From contig NZ_JAFBCZ010000010.1 of the NCBI RefSeq assembly GCF_016907925.1, forward strand, positions 105,965-169,964: a stretch of 64,000 nucleotides of DNA, read 5' to 3'. Below the pieces are notes generated by a model. The model was given only the letters and a program-made list of their open reading frames with translations, was not told the origin of the DNA and ran no database searches. The position numbers were made by a program, and so were the translations under genes. This document shows positions 16,986 through 26,075 of this stretch, piece by piece (the stretch's first letter is position 1; each line of letters opens with the position of its first letter). The stretch is from Herpetosiphon giganteus (GTDB lineage: Bacteria > Chloroflexota > Chloroflexia > Chloroflexales > Herpetosiphonaceae).

Positions 16986-18072
16986 CTACCATATCATCGC
17001 GGTGAATGACTTCATCGCCGTAGGAATAGCCGAGGATATGTTCGATGTCGCTGGTGCGCGAGCCTTTGATTTGGGCAACTTCGTGGGCAGCGTATTGGCA
17101 TAAGCCACAGGCAATCGCCTGCCCATCAGGTGAGACAATCGCCACGGTTTGGCCGCGTCGCCAATCACCCTCGACCGCTATAATTCCTGCTGGCAACAGG
17201 CTACGGCCTTGCTGAGTGAGGGCTTGCACCGCCCCAGCATCAACCGCAATATGCGCTTGGCGCACGCGCTCAGCCATAATCCAACGCTTGCGGCTCTCCA
17301 AGCGGGTACTGACTGGTCGAAAGCGCGTGCCAATACTCTCGCCAGCGGCCAAACGCAACAGCACATCAGGCTCGTTGCCAGCAGCAATGATCATGCTTGT
17401 GCCAGCCCGCGTGGCTAATTCGGCAGCCTGAATTTTGGTGAACATCCCGCCAGTGCCCCGATGCGAGCCAGCCGCCCCAGCCAAGGCATAGACTTGTTCG
17501 GTTACCATTGCCACATCGTCGATTAACTGAGCTTCGGGGTTATGGCGCGGATCGGCGCTATACAAGCCAGCAATATCGCTCAAAATGACCAAAAGCTGAG
17601 CATCGACCAAATTTGCCACCAACGCCGAGAGCGTATCGTTATCGCCAACCCGAATCTCATCAACCGCCACTGCATCGTTTTCGTTGATAATCGGCAGCAC
17701 GCCAATTTCCAAACAGGTTAATAAGGTTGCGCGGGCATTGAGGTAGCGCACCCGATCGCGCAGATCGGCGCGGGTCAGCAGGGTTTGGGCAACTGGCACA
17801 TCGTAAATTTCAAATAATTGGCCATAGATATGCATTAATCGACCTTGGCCAACCGCCGCCAAGGCCTGTTTGTGGGTCAATTCGCGTCGCCGTTTGGGAA
17901 AGCCCAAGCGCTCCCAACCTGCTAATACCGCCCCCGAGGAAACCAACACGACTTCATGACCAGCAGTGCGCAAGTGGGCCATCTGACGGGCCAAATCGAC
18001 CATGCGTGGGCGCTGTAAACGGTCAGTGCCATCGGTCAAAACGCTGGTGCCAAGTTTAATTACAATTCGCAT
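16963..18072 (-). CDS. proB: Glutamate 5-kinase
   Basis: First enzyme of proline synthesis: ATP-dependent phosphorylation of glutamate. 369 residues: an amino-acid kinase domain (about 1-260; KLGTSVLTDG, SSGAVLAGW, NENDAVAVDEI, GDNDTLSA, GTGGMFTK) followed by a PUA domain (about 275-365). The last four codons, KDEG, and the TGA stop are made of the GGATGAG heptad tract that fills the gap downstream. The C-terminus has therefore been set by the repeat. The start at 18072 has only a weak GAGC upstream. Confidence 0.95.
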   Translation of the reverse strand: MRIVIKLGTSVLTDGTDRLQRPRMVDLARQMAHLRTAGHEVVLVSSGAVLAGWERLGFPKRRRELTHKQALAAVGQGRLMHIYGQLFEIYDVPVAQTLLTRADLRDRVRYLNARATLLTCLEIGVLPIINENDAVAVDEIRVGDNDTLSALVANLVDAQLLVILSDIAGLYSADPRHNPEAQLIDDVAMVTEQVYALAGAAGSHRGTGGMFTKIQAAELATRAGTSMIIAAGNEPDVLLRLAAGESIGTRFRPVSTRLESRKRWIMAERVRQAHIAVDAGAVQALTQQGRSLLPAGIIAVEGDWRRGQTVAIVSPDGQAIACGLCQYAAHEVAQIKGSRTSDIEHILGYSYGDEVIHRDDMVAFVKDEG

Positions 18073-18110
18073 AGCAAGCTCTATTCATCAAGATTATTAC
18101 CAAGAGCTAT

Positions 18111-18196
18111 TTTAACGCAGAGTTTATGATGCCAAATATAGTTCATAGCAAAAAAGACCATTTAACGCAGAGGCGCAGAGTTTATCATGCCAAATT
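18111..18196. repeat. Left flank of the GxxExxY cassette: two related GCGCAGAG-type copies
   Basis: Two direct copies of a segment starting TTTAACGCAGAG and continuing into TTTAT.ATGCCAAAT begin at 18111 and 18161. The second copy has one extra 8 bp unit (GGCGCAGA). The segment 18161-18180 is a perfect 20 bp inverted match to 18705-18724 on the other side of the gene. Confidence 0.85.
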
Positions 18197-18253
18197 TGCA
18201 GCAAATATGTATCTAGCTCCGTACGATAGCATATTTCATTCAAGGGGTTTTAT

Positions 18254-18661
18254 ATGCATGAAAACTTTCTTAGTGCCCAAATTGTTGATGCTGCGGTCAC
18301 AGTTCATCGTGAACTTGGCGGACCTGGATTACTAGAACGGGTCTATGAAGAAGCATTGATCTACGAATTAACATCAAGAAATTTAATGATTGAACAACAA
18401 AAGAGCATTCCAATTATCTATCGCGATAAGCATTTAAACACATCATTACGCCTTGATCTAATCGTTGAATCATTAATTATCATCGAAATTAAAGCTGTTG
18501 CTGAATATAATGCCATTTATTCGGCCCAACTTCTAACTTATCTACGTCTTTGTAAATTACGCTTGGGTTTAGTTCTAAATTTTGGTCAATGTTATATGCG
18601 TGATGGAATTCATCGAGTAATTAATCAAAAAGCATTATCTCAATCATCAAAAAAATCGTAG
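18254..18661 (+). CDS. GxxExxY family protein (PD-(D/E)XK nuclease-like)
   Basis: 135 residues. The signature G25-LL-E28-RV-Y31 is followed by a strand-turn-strand with D68 and E78-I-K80, matching the D...ExK core of PD-(D/E)XK nucleases. The family is known only as GxxExxY; no role is established to my knowledge. AAGGGG lies six bases before the ATG. The gene and its flanks are more AT-rich than the neighbours. It is bracketed by a perfect 20 bp inverted repeat (18161-18180 and 18705-18724). A second GxxExxY gene at 29984 is bracketed in the same way by a different repeat, which suggests a mobile or repeat-linked cassette. Confidence 0.85.
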   Translation: MHENFLSAQIVDAAVTVHRELGGPGLLERVYEEALIYELTSRNLMIEQQKSIPIIYRDKHLNTSLRLDLIVESLIIIEIKAVAEYNAIYSAQLLTYLRLCKLRLGLVLNFGQCYMRDGIHRVINQKALSQSSKKS

Positions 18662-18704
18662 CAAAGCGTTAATTTCAATTTTTTAATAAACCTAATCTCT
18701 CAAT

Positions 18705-18727
18705 CTCTGCGCCTCTGCGTTAAAAAC
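18705..18727. repeat. Right flank of the GxxExxY cassette
   Basis: CTCTGCGCCTCTGCGTTAAA is the reverse complement of 18161-18180. The 23 bases from 18705 also occur, identical, at 22736-22758 in a gap without a GxxExxY gene. Confidence 0.85.
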
Positions 18728-18758
18728 AGGCCACAGAGCAAAATACTCCATGGCCTGT
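18721..18758 (-). terminator. secA terminator
   Basis: On the minus strand the stem ACAGGCCA / TGGCCTGT (18751-18758 and 18726-18733) is followed by TTTTTA. The T-run is part of the adjoining repeat element, so the element and the terminator share sequence. Confidence 0.75.
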
Positions 18759-18784
18759 AGGAATACATTCGTTATGTCAAATGC

Positions 18785-21700
18785 TTATTTTTTGCCAACA
18801 GCTTGCGCGTGGGTATGTTTGACCGCCAAAATTGCTTCAAGCTCGGCTTCTTTGCCTGGCAAGCCATGGCATGCTTTGAACTTCTTGCCGCTATCGCAAG
18901 GGCAAGGGTCATTGCGTCCGATTTTGATAATAATGCGGCGGGCTGGAGCAGCTTGACCAGCAGCATTGCTGACGCGGCGTGCAGCCCCACCAACCCCCCG
19001 TTTGGCTGGCTTGGGTGCTTCTTCAGTAGCGTTTTCTGAGCCACCAGCGGTTTGGGCCATTGCCAAACGAGCTTCCATTTCTAGCTCAACTTGGCGCAAG
19101 CGCACTTGCCAGTTGGCTGCATCGGTGAAGAAGTTGTAGACAATTCGGTTTTGAATGTTGCCTTTGAGTTCATCGAACATCTTATAGGCTTCGCGCTTGA
19201 AAGCCACCAACGGATCTTGTTGAGCAATCGCCACGTTGCCAATCCCTTGGCGCAATTCATCAACCGCCGTCAGATAATCGATCCATTCGCGATCGATTGC
19301 GCCGAGCATTTCTTGGCGCTCGAAGTGGGCAAAGAAGGCTTCGGGGCCGCTAACACCAGGAATTGGCTGCACACCACGTTGCAACAAACCAGTGTATTGG
19401 GTTGCCAACTCTTGGCCCAAGCGATTGTAGGCTTCTTCGACAACATCGGTCGCAATTTCGCCAATTTCATCAGCTTGGCGGCCTTTGAAACGAGCAGCCA
19501 ATTCAGTTTCTTGGGCTTTGAGTTGCGGCACAATCGCATACAACTGGCGCAAGAAACCTTCCATATCTGGCTGATCAAGCTCTTTGTTATCGAGGAAATC
19601 TTCGACATGGGCTTCAATTTCGTCAACCACCATCTCAAGGATGCGGTCGCCCATATCTTCGCCGCCAAGAATCGCATGGCGGTCGGCGTAGATAACTTCG
19701 CGTTGTTTGTTCACCACGTCGTCGTATTCGACCACATGTTTACGCACATCGAAGTTATAGCCTTCAACCCGCGTTTGCGCGCTTTCGATGGCTTTATCGA
19801 GCAAGCCCGATTCGAGTGGCAATTCTTCCTCGCCATCAGACATCCGTTCCATCAAGCGCTTGATTGTGTCGATGCGCCCGAAGCGGGTCATCAATTCGTC
19901 TTCCAGCGAGATGAAGAAGCGCGATGAACCAGGGTCGCCCTGACGGCCAGCCCGACCACGCAACTGATTGTCGATCCGGCGGGCTTCGTGGCGCTCAGTG
20001 CCAATGATGTGCAAGCCGCCAGCGTCCATCACCGCTTTGCGTTCTGCTTCCACATCGGCTTTGGCTTTGGCTGTTGCTTCGGCCAATTGCTCAGGTGTGG
20101 CTTCGGTGATGGTTGTGCCCAGCGCTTTAAGATGCTCCTCGAGCAAACCATCGGGATTACCGCCAAGCAAAATGTCAGTACCACGACCAGCCATGTTGGT
20201 TGCAATCGTAATTGCGCCAGTGCGCCCAGCTTGGGCCACAATATAGGCTTCACGTTCGTGTTGCTTAGCGTTCAAGAGATAATGTTCAAGCCCTGATTGA
20301 TTCAGCAAATTGCTGACAATTTCTGAGCTTTCAACCGAGGTTGTACCAACCAAAACTGGGCGGCCAACTTCGTGCATCTCTTTGATTTCGCGCAACACAG
20401 CGTTGTATTTAGCTTTTTGGGTTGCATAAATATGGTCGCGATAATCTTCGCGCACCACTTGGCGATTAGTTGGAATAATCACCACTTCCAAATTGTAGAT
20501 TTTGCTAAATTCTTCTGCTTCGGTGATTGCCGTCCCCGTCATCCCACCAAGTTTGTTGTACATGCGGAAGTAATTTTGGAAGGTGATGGTTGCCAAGGTG
20601 ACGTTTTCGCGGCGTACCTCAACCGATTCTTTGGCTTCAACCGCTTGGTGCAAGCCATCCGACCAGCGTCGACCAGGCATCGTCCGGCCAGTAAACTCAT
20701 CGACGATCACAACTTCGCCATTTTGCACCACATAATCAACATCACGGTGGAAAACATATTCGGCTTTGAGCGCGTTTTCCAAGTAGTGCGTCAATTCGAA
20801 GTTCTTGGCATCGTACATGTTCTCGCCTTCGGGCAAGTTGAGGCGTTTTTCCATCACCTCTAAGCCCGATTCGGTCAAGGTAATTGAGCGCGATTTTTCG
20901 TCGATCCAGTAATCGCCGTCGAAATCGTCTTTCAAACCTTTGCGCACTTCGTCTGGCGAGATGCTTGAGCGTTTGAGGCCACGCACCAACGCTGAGAAAC
21001 GGCGATAGTTATCGCTGGATTCTTGGGCTGGGCCTGAGATAATCAACGGAGTCCGGGCTTCGTCGATCAAAATATTATCAACTTCGTCGACAATCGCATA
21101 GTGCAATTCACGCTGCACACATTGATCTTTATGCTGCACCATGTTATCGCGCAGATAATCGAAGCCATATTCGTTGTTCGTACCGTAGGTCATATCGGCC
21201 ATATAGGCTTCGCGGCGTGAGCAAGGCCGCCAGTGAACCAAACGGCTATCATCTTGCTTGGCGTTGGAATCGATATAATTGGGGTCATAAATTGCTGAAT
21301 AATCGTGGGCGATATAGCCAGTACTCATGCCAAGGCTATGAAAAATCGGCCCCATCCAACCACCACCAACTTTGGCGAGGTAGTCGTTGACGGTAATCAA
21401 GTGTGCGCCACGGCCTGCAATTGCGTTGAGAAACAAGGGCAAGGAAGCCACAAGGGTTTTACCTTCACCAGTTTTCATTTCGGCAATGCGGCCTTCGTGC
21501 AGCACAATCCCGCCGATCATCTGGACATCGTAGTGACGTTGGCCAATGACCCTGCTTGAGGCTTCGCGCACGAGGGCAAATGCTTCAGGCAACAATTCAT
21601 CAAGGGCTGAATCTTCGATAATTCGTAATTCTTTTTGATACTCTTTTTCGACGGTTGAATCGTGGCGATTTTCGTCGGCGTAGCGGTCGTCGAGCGCTTC

Positions 21701-21883
21701 ACGATCCGCTTTGGTAAGCTCTGCGAACCGTGTGCGTAATTCAGCCGTTTTTTCACGGAGTTGTTCATCGCTAAGAGCCTTGAATGTTGGCTCAAGGGCG
21801 TTAATTTCATCTAAGGTTGGCTGCATTTTCTTCACAACCTTAGCGTTGGGGTCGCCCAGTAGTTTCCCAAGCCATTTAAACAT
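18785..21883 (-). CDS. secA: Preprotein translocase ATPase SecA
   Basis: Motor ATPase that drives protein export through SecYEG. 1032 residues from the ATG at 21883, with GAGG six bases upstream; an earlier in-frame start 14 codons before adds an unrelated cysteine-rich stretch. Features include the Walker A MKTGEGKT, the [15 protein letters not shown] motor motif, GTDILLGG and [12 protein letters not shown]. The C-terminal SEC-C zinc motif [14 protein letters not shown] binds zinc and the SecB/membrane interface. A basic, Ala/Pro-rich linker precedes SEC-C. It is longer than the E. coli protein, as is common in this phylum. Confidence 0.97.
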   Translation of the reverse strand: MFKWLGKLLGDPNAKVVKKMQPTLDEINALEPTFKALSDEQLREKTAELRTRFAELTKADREALDDRYADENRHDSTVEKEYQKELRIIEDSALDELLPEAFALVREASSRVIGQRHYDVQMIGGIVLHEGRIAEMKTGEGKTLVASLPLFLNAIAGRGAHLITVNDYLAKVGGGWMGPIFHSLGMSTGYIAHDYSAIYDPNYIDSNAKQDDSRLVHWRPCSRREAYMADMTYGTNNEYGFDYLRDNMVQHKDQCVQRELHYAIVDEVDNILIDEARTPLIISGPAQESSDNYRRFSALVRGLKRSSISPDEVRKGLKDDFDGDYWIDEKSRSITLTESGLEVMEKRLNLPEGENMYDAKNFELTHYLENALKAEYVFHRDVDYVVQNGEVVIVDEFTGRTMPGRRWSDGLHQAVEAKESVEVRRENVTLATITFQNYFRMYNKLGGMTGTAITEAEEFSKIYNLEVVIIPTNRQVVREDYRDHIYATQKAKYNAVLREIKEMHEVGRPVLVGTTSVESSEIVSNLLNQSGLEHYLLNAKQHEREAYIVAQAGRTGAITIATNMAGRGTDILLGGNPDGLLEEHLKALGTTITEATPEQLAEATAKAKADVEAERKAVMDAGGLHIIGTERHEARRIDNQLRGRAGRQGDPGSSRFFISLEDELMTRFGRIDTIKRLMERMSDGEEELPLESGLLDKAIESAQTRVEGYNFDVRKHVVEYDDVVNKQREVIYADRHAILGGEDMGDRILEMVVDEIEAHVEDFLDNKELDQPDMEGFLRQLYAIVPQLKAQETELAARFKGRQADEIGEIATDVVEEAYNRLGQELATQYTGLLQRGVQPIPGVSGPEAFFAHFERQEMLGAIDREWIDYLTAVDELRQGIGNVAIAQQDPLVAFKREAYKMFDELKGNIQNRIVYNFFTDAANWQVRLRQVELEMEARLAMAQTAGGSENATEEAPKPAKRGVGGAARRVSNAAGQAAPARRIIIKIGRNDPCPCDSGKKFKACHGLPGKEAELEAILAVKHTHAQAVGKK

Positions 21884-21931
21884 GTGGTACCTCGTGGTGT
21901 CTGAATATCGGCAGCACGGCTGCATCGCTAG

Positions 21932-21960
21932 ATTATACCACGCAGCTTTGGCGCTTTGAA
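21932..21960 (-). promoter_or_regulatory. secA promoter
   Basis: On the minus strand TATAAT (21932-21937) is preceded by TGG (extended -10) and, 17 bp upstream, TTCAAA (21955-21960). It lies about 50 bp before the secA start. Confidence 0.65.
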
Positions 21961-21987
21961 TGGCTTAAAAGCTGCTTAAACGAAATG

Positions 21988-22563
21988 TTAACGCACTGCC
22001 AATAATCGTCGATCTTCGCGATTAAGCAGCTGTTGAAACTTGCCAAGAAAGCGTCCGAGCTGAGGATCGCTACGCTCCAACGGCACATCATCAAGCGCAA
22101 ACCAGCGAATTTGGGCAAATTCAGCCTGATCGTAGCACAATGGCTGCTGCGAATCGGCCTGCACCACATACCACAACGAAACATCAATATGGCCTGCGGT
22201 GAGGCCAACGGTTTCAGTTACGGTAATGAAGCATGGCTCTGGCCAATAAAACTGTGCTTCTATGCCCAATTCTTCCTCGATCTCACGGGCGACGGTGCTG
22301 GCTGGATGTTCATCTGGCTCGACGTGACCACCGCAAGGCAACCACAACTGAGCATTACGATGATCAACCAATAAAATCTGGGCGGTCGCTGGATCATAGA
22401 CCACAATGTAGGAAACGAGGTGCATCGGCGGTGTAGCAGGCTTGGCGGTGCGAAACAACAGCGCATCGCTATCGATCCATGCCACGGTTTCGTTACAATC
22501 TGCTTGCTCACGTAAATCCAATGGTGCGATCTGAGTTATTAAGCTGCGAATAGTTGAACGCAT
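21988..22563 (-). CDS. Nudix hydrolase
   Basis: 191 residues from the ATG at 22563, with GGAGG immediately upstream; a TTG five codons earlier overlaps that site. The Nudix box is complete: GGHVEPDEHPASTVAREIEE followed by ELGIEA. The N-terminal 35 residues form an extra segment before the first strand. It is read in the same direction as secA, with about 100 bp between them. The substrate cannot be predicted. Confidence 0.88.
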   Translation of the reverse strand: MRSTIRSLITQIAPLDLREQADCNETVAWIDSDALLFRTAKPATPPMHLVSYIVVYDPATAQILLVDHRNAQLWLPCGGHVEPDEHPASTVAREIEEELGIEAQFYWPEPCFITVTETVGLTAGHIDVSLWYVVQADSQQPLCYDQAEFAQIRWFALDDVPLERSDPQLGRFLGKFQQLLNREDRRLLAVR

Positions 22564-22884
22564 ACATTCCTCCAACAATCCTCAATCCGATCCACGAAGA
22601 GCACGAAAAGCACGAAACCACGAAACCACGAAGAACGCGAAGAGCGCGAAGGCTATTTTAGCCACAGATTTTTAGACTTATGTTCTATGTTCTTTCGCTT
22701 TCATCCCTCATCCTTCATCATTCATCCTTCGGTTGCTCTGCGCCTCTGCGTTAAAAACTACAATATTTTTAGCCACGAATTCCACGAATTGCACGAATAA
22801 TGTTCCGATAGCCCAGAGCCGGAAGCCTTTATGCTCTATGCTCTATGTTCTATGTTCTTGACTTCACCCCTCATCCTTCATCCT
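22564..22884. repeat. Intergenic island with four short-period repeat types and no gene
   Basis: The 321 bp hold, in order: a CACGAAGAG-type tract starting TCCGATCCACGAAG (22586), GTTCTAT units, CATCCTT heptads, the CTCTGCGCCTCTGCGTTA tract (22736-22758), CACGAATT-type units, and GCTCTAT and CATCCTT units. The start is identical to that at 29923, and the CTCTGCG tract to that at 18705. Confidence 0.8.
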
Positions 22885-23472
22885 TCATACTTTTAACGCT
22901 TCGATGCTGCCCACCAGCAAGGGTACGCTATCGTTAATAAAGTTTTCGAGGTTTTGGCAGCGGTCGCTATAGAGCCAGCGGGCGGCCAAGGCAAATACCG
23001 ACCAACTGAGCATAGTCGCCAACAGTTGGCGTTGCATTGCTGCTACGTTGCGTAACGGCAAATAATGATCAAGCCATGTTTGAATGTGTTGCTCTAACAT
23101 GCGTTTGATCTGGTTTTCCGCCAACGAATCGAAAAAACGATGATATTGATTGCACTGGCCATGAATCATTGTCCAATGGTCGGCGATTGCCCACAGCAAA
23201 GCTTGCATATAGCGGGTTGGCGTGTCGGGATAATGCTGCATACGCCGATCAAGAAACATCATAAACCCATCACGAATCAGTTCATCAACTAAGGCATATT
23301 TATCGCTGAAATGCGCATAGAAGGTTGCCCGATTAATCGTCGCAGCTTCGGCAATCTCGTTAACTGTCACTTCCTCGAAGGTACGGGTGCGCAAGAGCTG
23401 AATCAAGGCATCGAGAATTAATTTGCGCGTGCGCTTGGTGCGCGGGTCAATTTTAACAGCGTTTCCCAACAT
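22885..23472 (-). CDS. TetR-family transcriptional regulator
   Basis: 195 residues. The N-terminal helix-turn-helix is visible in VTVNEIAEAATINRATFYAH followed by FSDKYALVDELI, the TetR signature. The C-terminal all-helical domain has hydrophobic runs typical of ligand binding and dimerisation. AAAGGAG lies six bases before the ATG. It is divergent from an NmrA-type oxidoreductase, the usual pairing for a TetR repressor and its target; a perfect palindrome lies between them. Confidence 0.9.
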   Translation of the reverse strand: MLGNAVKIDPRTKRTRKLILDALIQLLRTRTFEEVTVNEIAEAATINRATFYAHFSDKYALVDELIRDGFMMFLDRRMQHYPDTPTRYMQALLWAIADHWTMIHGQCNQYHRFFDSLAENQIKRMLEQHIQTWLDHYLPLRNVAAMQRQLLATMLSWSVFALAARWLYSDRCQNLENFINDSVPLLVGSIEALKV

Positions 23473-23481
23473 TTTGGCTCC

Positions 23482-23501
23482 TTTGTTGCCTAAGCAACAA
23501 A
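23482..23501. promoter_or_regulatory. Palindromic operator candidate for the TetR regulator
   Basis: TTTGTTGCCTAAGCAACAAA has 8 bp perfect arms around a 4 bp centre. It lies 10 bp upstream of the tetR start and 16 bp before the -35 of the divergent gene. Confidence 0.6.
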
Positions 23502-23517
23502 TTTTCGTTTTTGCTGG

Positions 23518-23546
23518 TTGACACTATAGCACGGGTTCTCTATGCT
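23518..23546 (+). promoter_or_regulatory. Promoter of the NmrA-type oxidoreductase gene
   Basis: TTGACA (23518-23523) and TATGCT (23541-23546) with a 17 bp spacer, about 68 bp before the ATG. Confidence 0.75.
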
Positions 23547-23613
23547 ATTCAACAGATGTCAATTAAACAACGGGTGTTGTTTAGCTTTCAATTCATCAGT
23601 GAGGTTTTTAATC

Positions 23614-24498
23614 ATGGCTCATACTCAAGGTTTGGTCGCGATCACCGGTGCAGCAGGTCAATTAGGCCGCTTGGTTTTGCAAGAAGTATTGGCAAAAGTT
23701 GGGGCAAATCAAGTTGTGGCAATCACCCGTGATCCAGCCAAATTGGCCGATGTTGCCGCTCAAGGCGTAAAAGTTGTCGCTGGCGATTTCAACGATCCAG
23801 CAAGTTTGACCGCTGCCTTGGCCGGGGTCGAACGGGTTTTGCTGATCAGCATCGATGTAGTTGGCAGCGAACGAGTGCGTTTGCAAACTGGTGCGGTCCA
23901 AGCAATCGCTGACGCTGGCGTGAAACACATCGTTTATACCTCGGCAACAAATCCTGCCGCAGCCCCAATGGAATTTGTGCGCGAACACGCTGCGACCGAA
24001 GAAGCAATCAAGGCCAGTGGTTTGAGCTACAGCTTCTTGCGCAATAACTTCTATTTTGAAACGATCACCGATAAGGTAAAAGGCGCTTTGGCAAGTGGCG
24101 TAATTGCCGCCGCTGCTGGCGACGCTGCTGCTGGCTTGGTTGCCCGCGCCGATTGTGCCGCTGCCGCCGCTGCTGCCTTGGTCAGCGATAGCACTGCTTC
24201 AGAAGTTTACAATATTACTGGCCCAGTGAGCTTAACCCACAAAGCAATTGCTGAAACTGTCGCCGAATTCGCAGGCCGCGATGTGGTGTATCAGCCAATC
24301 GATGCCGCCAGCGCTCAACAACAACTTGAGCAATATGGCCTGCCAGCGCCAGTTGCCGGTTTCGTCGTCGCCATCGATCACGATTTGATCGGCTCAGGCG
24401 CATTGGATGTTGTAAGCAACGACGTTGAGCGCTTGACTGGCAAGCCAGCTCAATCGTTGGCCGAATATCTTAATGCTAATCGCGCGTTGTTTAGCTAA
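23614..24498 (+). CDS. NmrA/atypical SDR NAD(P)-binding oxidoreductase
   Basis: 294 residues from the ATG at 23614, preceded by GAGG; the upstream extension to 23542 lacks a ribosome site. A Rossmann fold is shown by ITGAAGQLGRLVLQEVLAKV, the NmrA/QorB (atypical short-chain dehydrogenase) glycine motif. YTSATNPAAAPMEFVREHAA follows, without the classic YxxxK pair. Bacterial relatives such as QorB act on quinones with NADPH. The gene is probably repressed by the divergent TetR protein. The substrate is uncertain. Confidence 0.85.
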   Translation: MAHTQGLVAITGAAGQLGRLVLQEVLAKVGANQVVAITRDPAKLADVAAQGVKVVAGDFNDPASLTAALAGVERVLLISIDVVGSERVRLQTGAVQAIADAGVKHIVYTSATNPAAAPMEFVREHAATEEAIKASGLSYSFLRNNFYFETITDKVKGALASGVIAAAAGDAAAGLVARADCAAAAAAALVSDSTASEVYNITGPVSLTHKAIAETVAEFAGRDVVYQPIDAASAQQQLEQYGLPAPVAGFVVAIDHDLIGSGALDVVSNDVERLTGKPAQSLAEYLNANRALFS

Positions 24499-24745
24499 AA
24501 TTTGCTTATTGCAATCCCTCTCCCGTTGAACGGGAGAGGGGTTTTTGTTCTTATGATGTTTTGCTAAGAACCAATGTATCTTTAGTTTAGCACTCAACGA
24601 TTAGCACCCAGTCAACGCCCTTGAGGGGGTGCAGGGGGATTAAAGCCCCCTGCGTCTCCCGCCTTGAGGCGGGACGGAAGGGTGGTGAAAACTACAAGAA
24701 TCGGATAAACTCGTCTGACAAAACCTACCTTTGAAAGGCAATTAA
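24499..24745. repeat. Palindromic repeats downstream of the NmrA gene
   Basis: A hairpin CCCTCTCCCG/CGGGAGAGGG is followed at about 24617-24680 by two stem-loops: GCAGGGGG/CCCCCTGC and TCCCGCC/GGCGGGA. Both are GC-rich and REP-like. No gene is visible. Confidence 0.65.
24514..24544 (+). terminator. Terminator of the NmrA-type gene
   Basis: The 10 bp stem CCCTCTCCCG/CGGGAGAGGG is followed by GTTTTTG, a good rho-independent layout. The stem is shared with the REP-like family found elsewhere in the window. Confidence 0.75.
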
Positions 24746-25636
24746 CTATTTGCTGGTCGTAGGGTTATGAATTGGCAAGCCAACTACATTGCCCCATTCC
24801 GTCCATGAGCCATCATAATTGCGCACGTTTTTATAGCCCAAGAGTTCGTGCAGCACAAACCACGTTAGCGATGAGCGTTCGCCAATCCGGCAATAGACCA
24901 CGGTATCGCTTTCGGGCGTAACCCCAACATCGCCATACAATTGGCTAATTTCATCGGCGCTTTTGAACGTACCATCGTCGTTGACCGCTTTGGCCCAAGG
25001 CACATTGACTGCACCAGGAATATGGCCGCCACGCACCGCGCCTTCTTGAGGATATTCGGGCATGTGCAATTTTTTGCCAGTAAATTCATCGGGCGAGCGC
25101 ACATCAACCAAGCTATGGCCTGCTGGCAATTCAATTGCGGTTTGGCGGGCATTTGGGCGGCCAATATGGGCCAATACATCATCGCGGAACGCGCGAATTT
25201 CAGGCTTTGGCTCGCCAACGACATACTTGGTTGGCTCAAAGCTTGGCACAACTCGCGTCAATTCGCGGCCTTCGTCGATCCATTTTTTGCGCCCGCCGTT
25301 CATAATTTTAAGTTTTTCGTGGCCAAGCAATTGGAAAACCCAATAGGCATAGCAGGCCCACCAATTATTTTTATCGCCATAAAAAACGATGGTGGTGTCG
25401 TTGCTAATGCCAAAACGGCTCATCAGCGCAGCAAAATCATCGCCATCAATATAATCGCGAATCTGGAGATCGTTTAAATCATCTTGCCAATTGATTTTGA
25501 CAGCGTTGGCAATATGGCCCATTTCATAGAGCAAAATATCTTCATCCGACTCAACTAAACGTACATCGGCATCGTTCAAATGCTCAGCAACCCAATCGGT
25601 GCTGACCAACACATCAGGATTCACGTAATCGCTCAT
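24746..25636 (-). CDS. Thiosulfate/3-mercaptopyruvate sulfurtransferase (two-rhodanese-domain)
   Basis: 296 residues with two rhodanese domains (about 5-130 and 155-290). Only the second has the catalytic cysteine, in [20 protein letters not shown]. This active loop CRIGERS is the form seen in actinobacterial CysA-type thiosulfate sulfurtransferases. The protein moves sulfane sulfur from thiosulfate to an acceptor. It is the last gene of the suf locus (27 bp after the Rieske gene), which fits sulfur supply for cluster assembly. AAGGAG lies six bases before the ATG. Confidence 0.9.
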   Translation of the reverse strand: MSDYVNPDVLVSTDWVAEHLNDADVRLVESDEDILLYEMGHIANAVKINWQDDLNDLQIRDYIDGDDFAALMSRFGISNDTTIVFYGDKNNWWACYAYWVFQLLGHEKLKIMNGGRKKWIDEGRELTRVVPSFEPTKYVVGEPKPEIRAFRDDVLAHIGRPNARQTAIELPAGHSLVDVRSPDEFTGKKLHMPEYPQEGAVRGGHIPGAVNVPWAKAVNDDGTFKSADEISQLYGDVGVTPESDTVVYCRIGERSSLTWFVLHELLGYKNVRNYDGSWTEWGNVVGLPIHNPTTSK

Positions 25637-25663
25637 CGATTGCTCCTTTATTGAAATTAATAA

Positions 25664-25975
25664 TTAAGCTTCAAGCAAAATCTGATCGTTCTCGATTTTA
25701 AGGTTATAGACTTTCAATGGCTCGGTCGCTGGCAATGAGCGCGGGCGACCACTGGCCAAATCAAAGCGTGCGCCATGCAACGGGCATTCAATTGTGCAAT
25801 CATCCTCATCCAACTCGCCTTCGTGCAATTCGGCGTAGGCATGGGTGCAAATGTTGCTGGTGGCAAAATATTGGCTGCCACAGCGAAAAATCCCCACTTG
25901 CTCACCAGCAAAATCCACCTGAATCGCTGGCGTGTCGGCCAAATCGTGCAGCGTTGCAACAACTTGATAGCTCAT
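25664..25975 (-). CDS. Rieske [2Fe-2S] ferredoxin
   Basis: 103 residues from the ATG at 25975, with AAGGA eight bases upstream. The Rieske ligands are complete: CTHAYAEL (C-x-H) and CPLHGARFD (C-x-x-H), with the spacing seen in dioxygenase-type and NirD-like ferredoxins. It is soluble, without a signal or membrane segment. It lies between sufB and the sulfurtransferase; Rieske-like ferredoxins of this size are common in suf operons and may feed electrons for cluster assembly. Confidence 0.9.
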   Translation of the reverse strand: MSYQVVATLHDLADTPAIQVDFAGEQVGIFRCGSQYFATSNICTHAYAELHEGELDEDDCTIECPLHGARFDLASGRPRSLPATEPLKVYNLKIENDQILLEA

Positions 25976-26075
25976 CTCGTTATTCCTTAATTTATTAACT
26001 AAATTGATTAACAATGATCGAGCAAAGAAAATGCCGAGGACGCAGGGTTTGCGCCTCGGCGTTGGTAGGCCAGCA

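Noticed and set aside
18126..18335. 69-residue frame before the GxxExxY gene
   Set aside because: It overlaps the repeat flank and the true gene in another frame, with no suitable ribosome site.
19091..19927. 278-residue plus-strand frame in secA
   Set aside because: Antisense to secA, which has complete motifs and a ribosome site.
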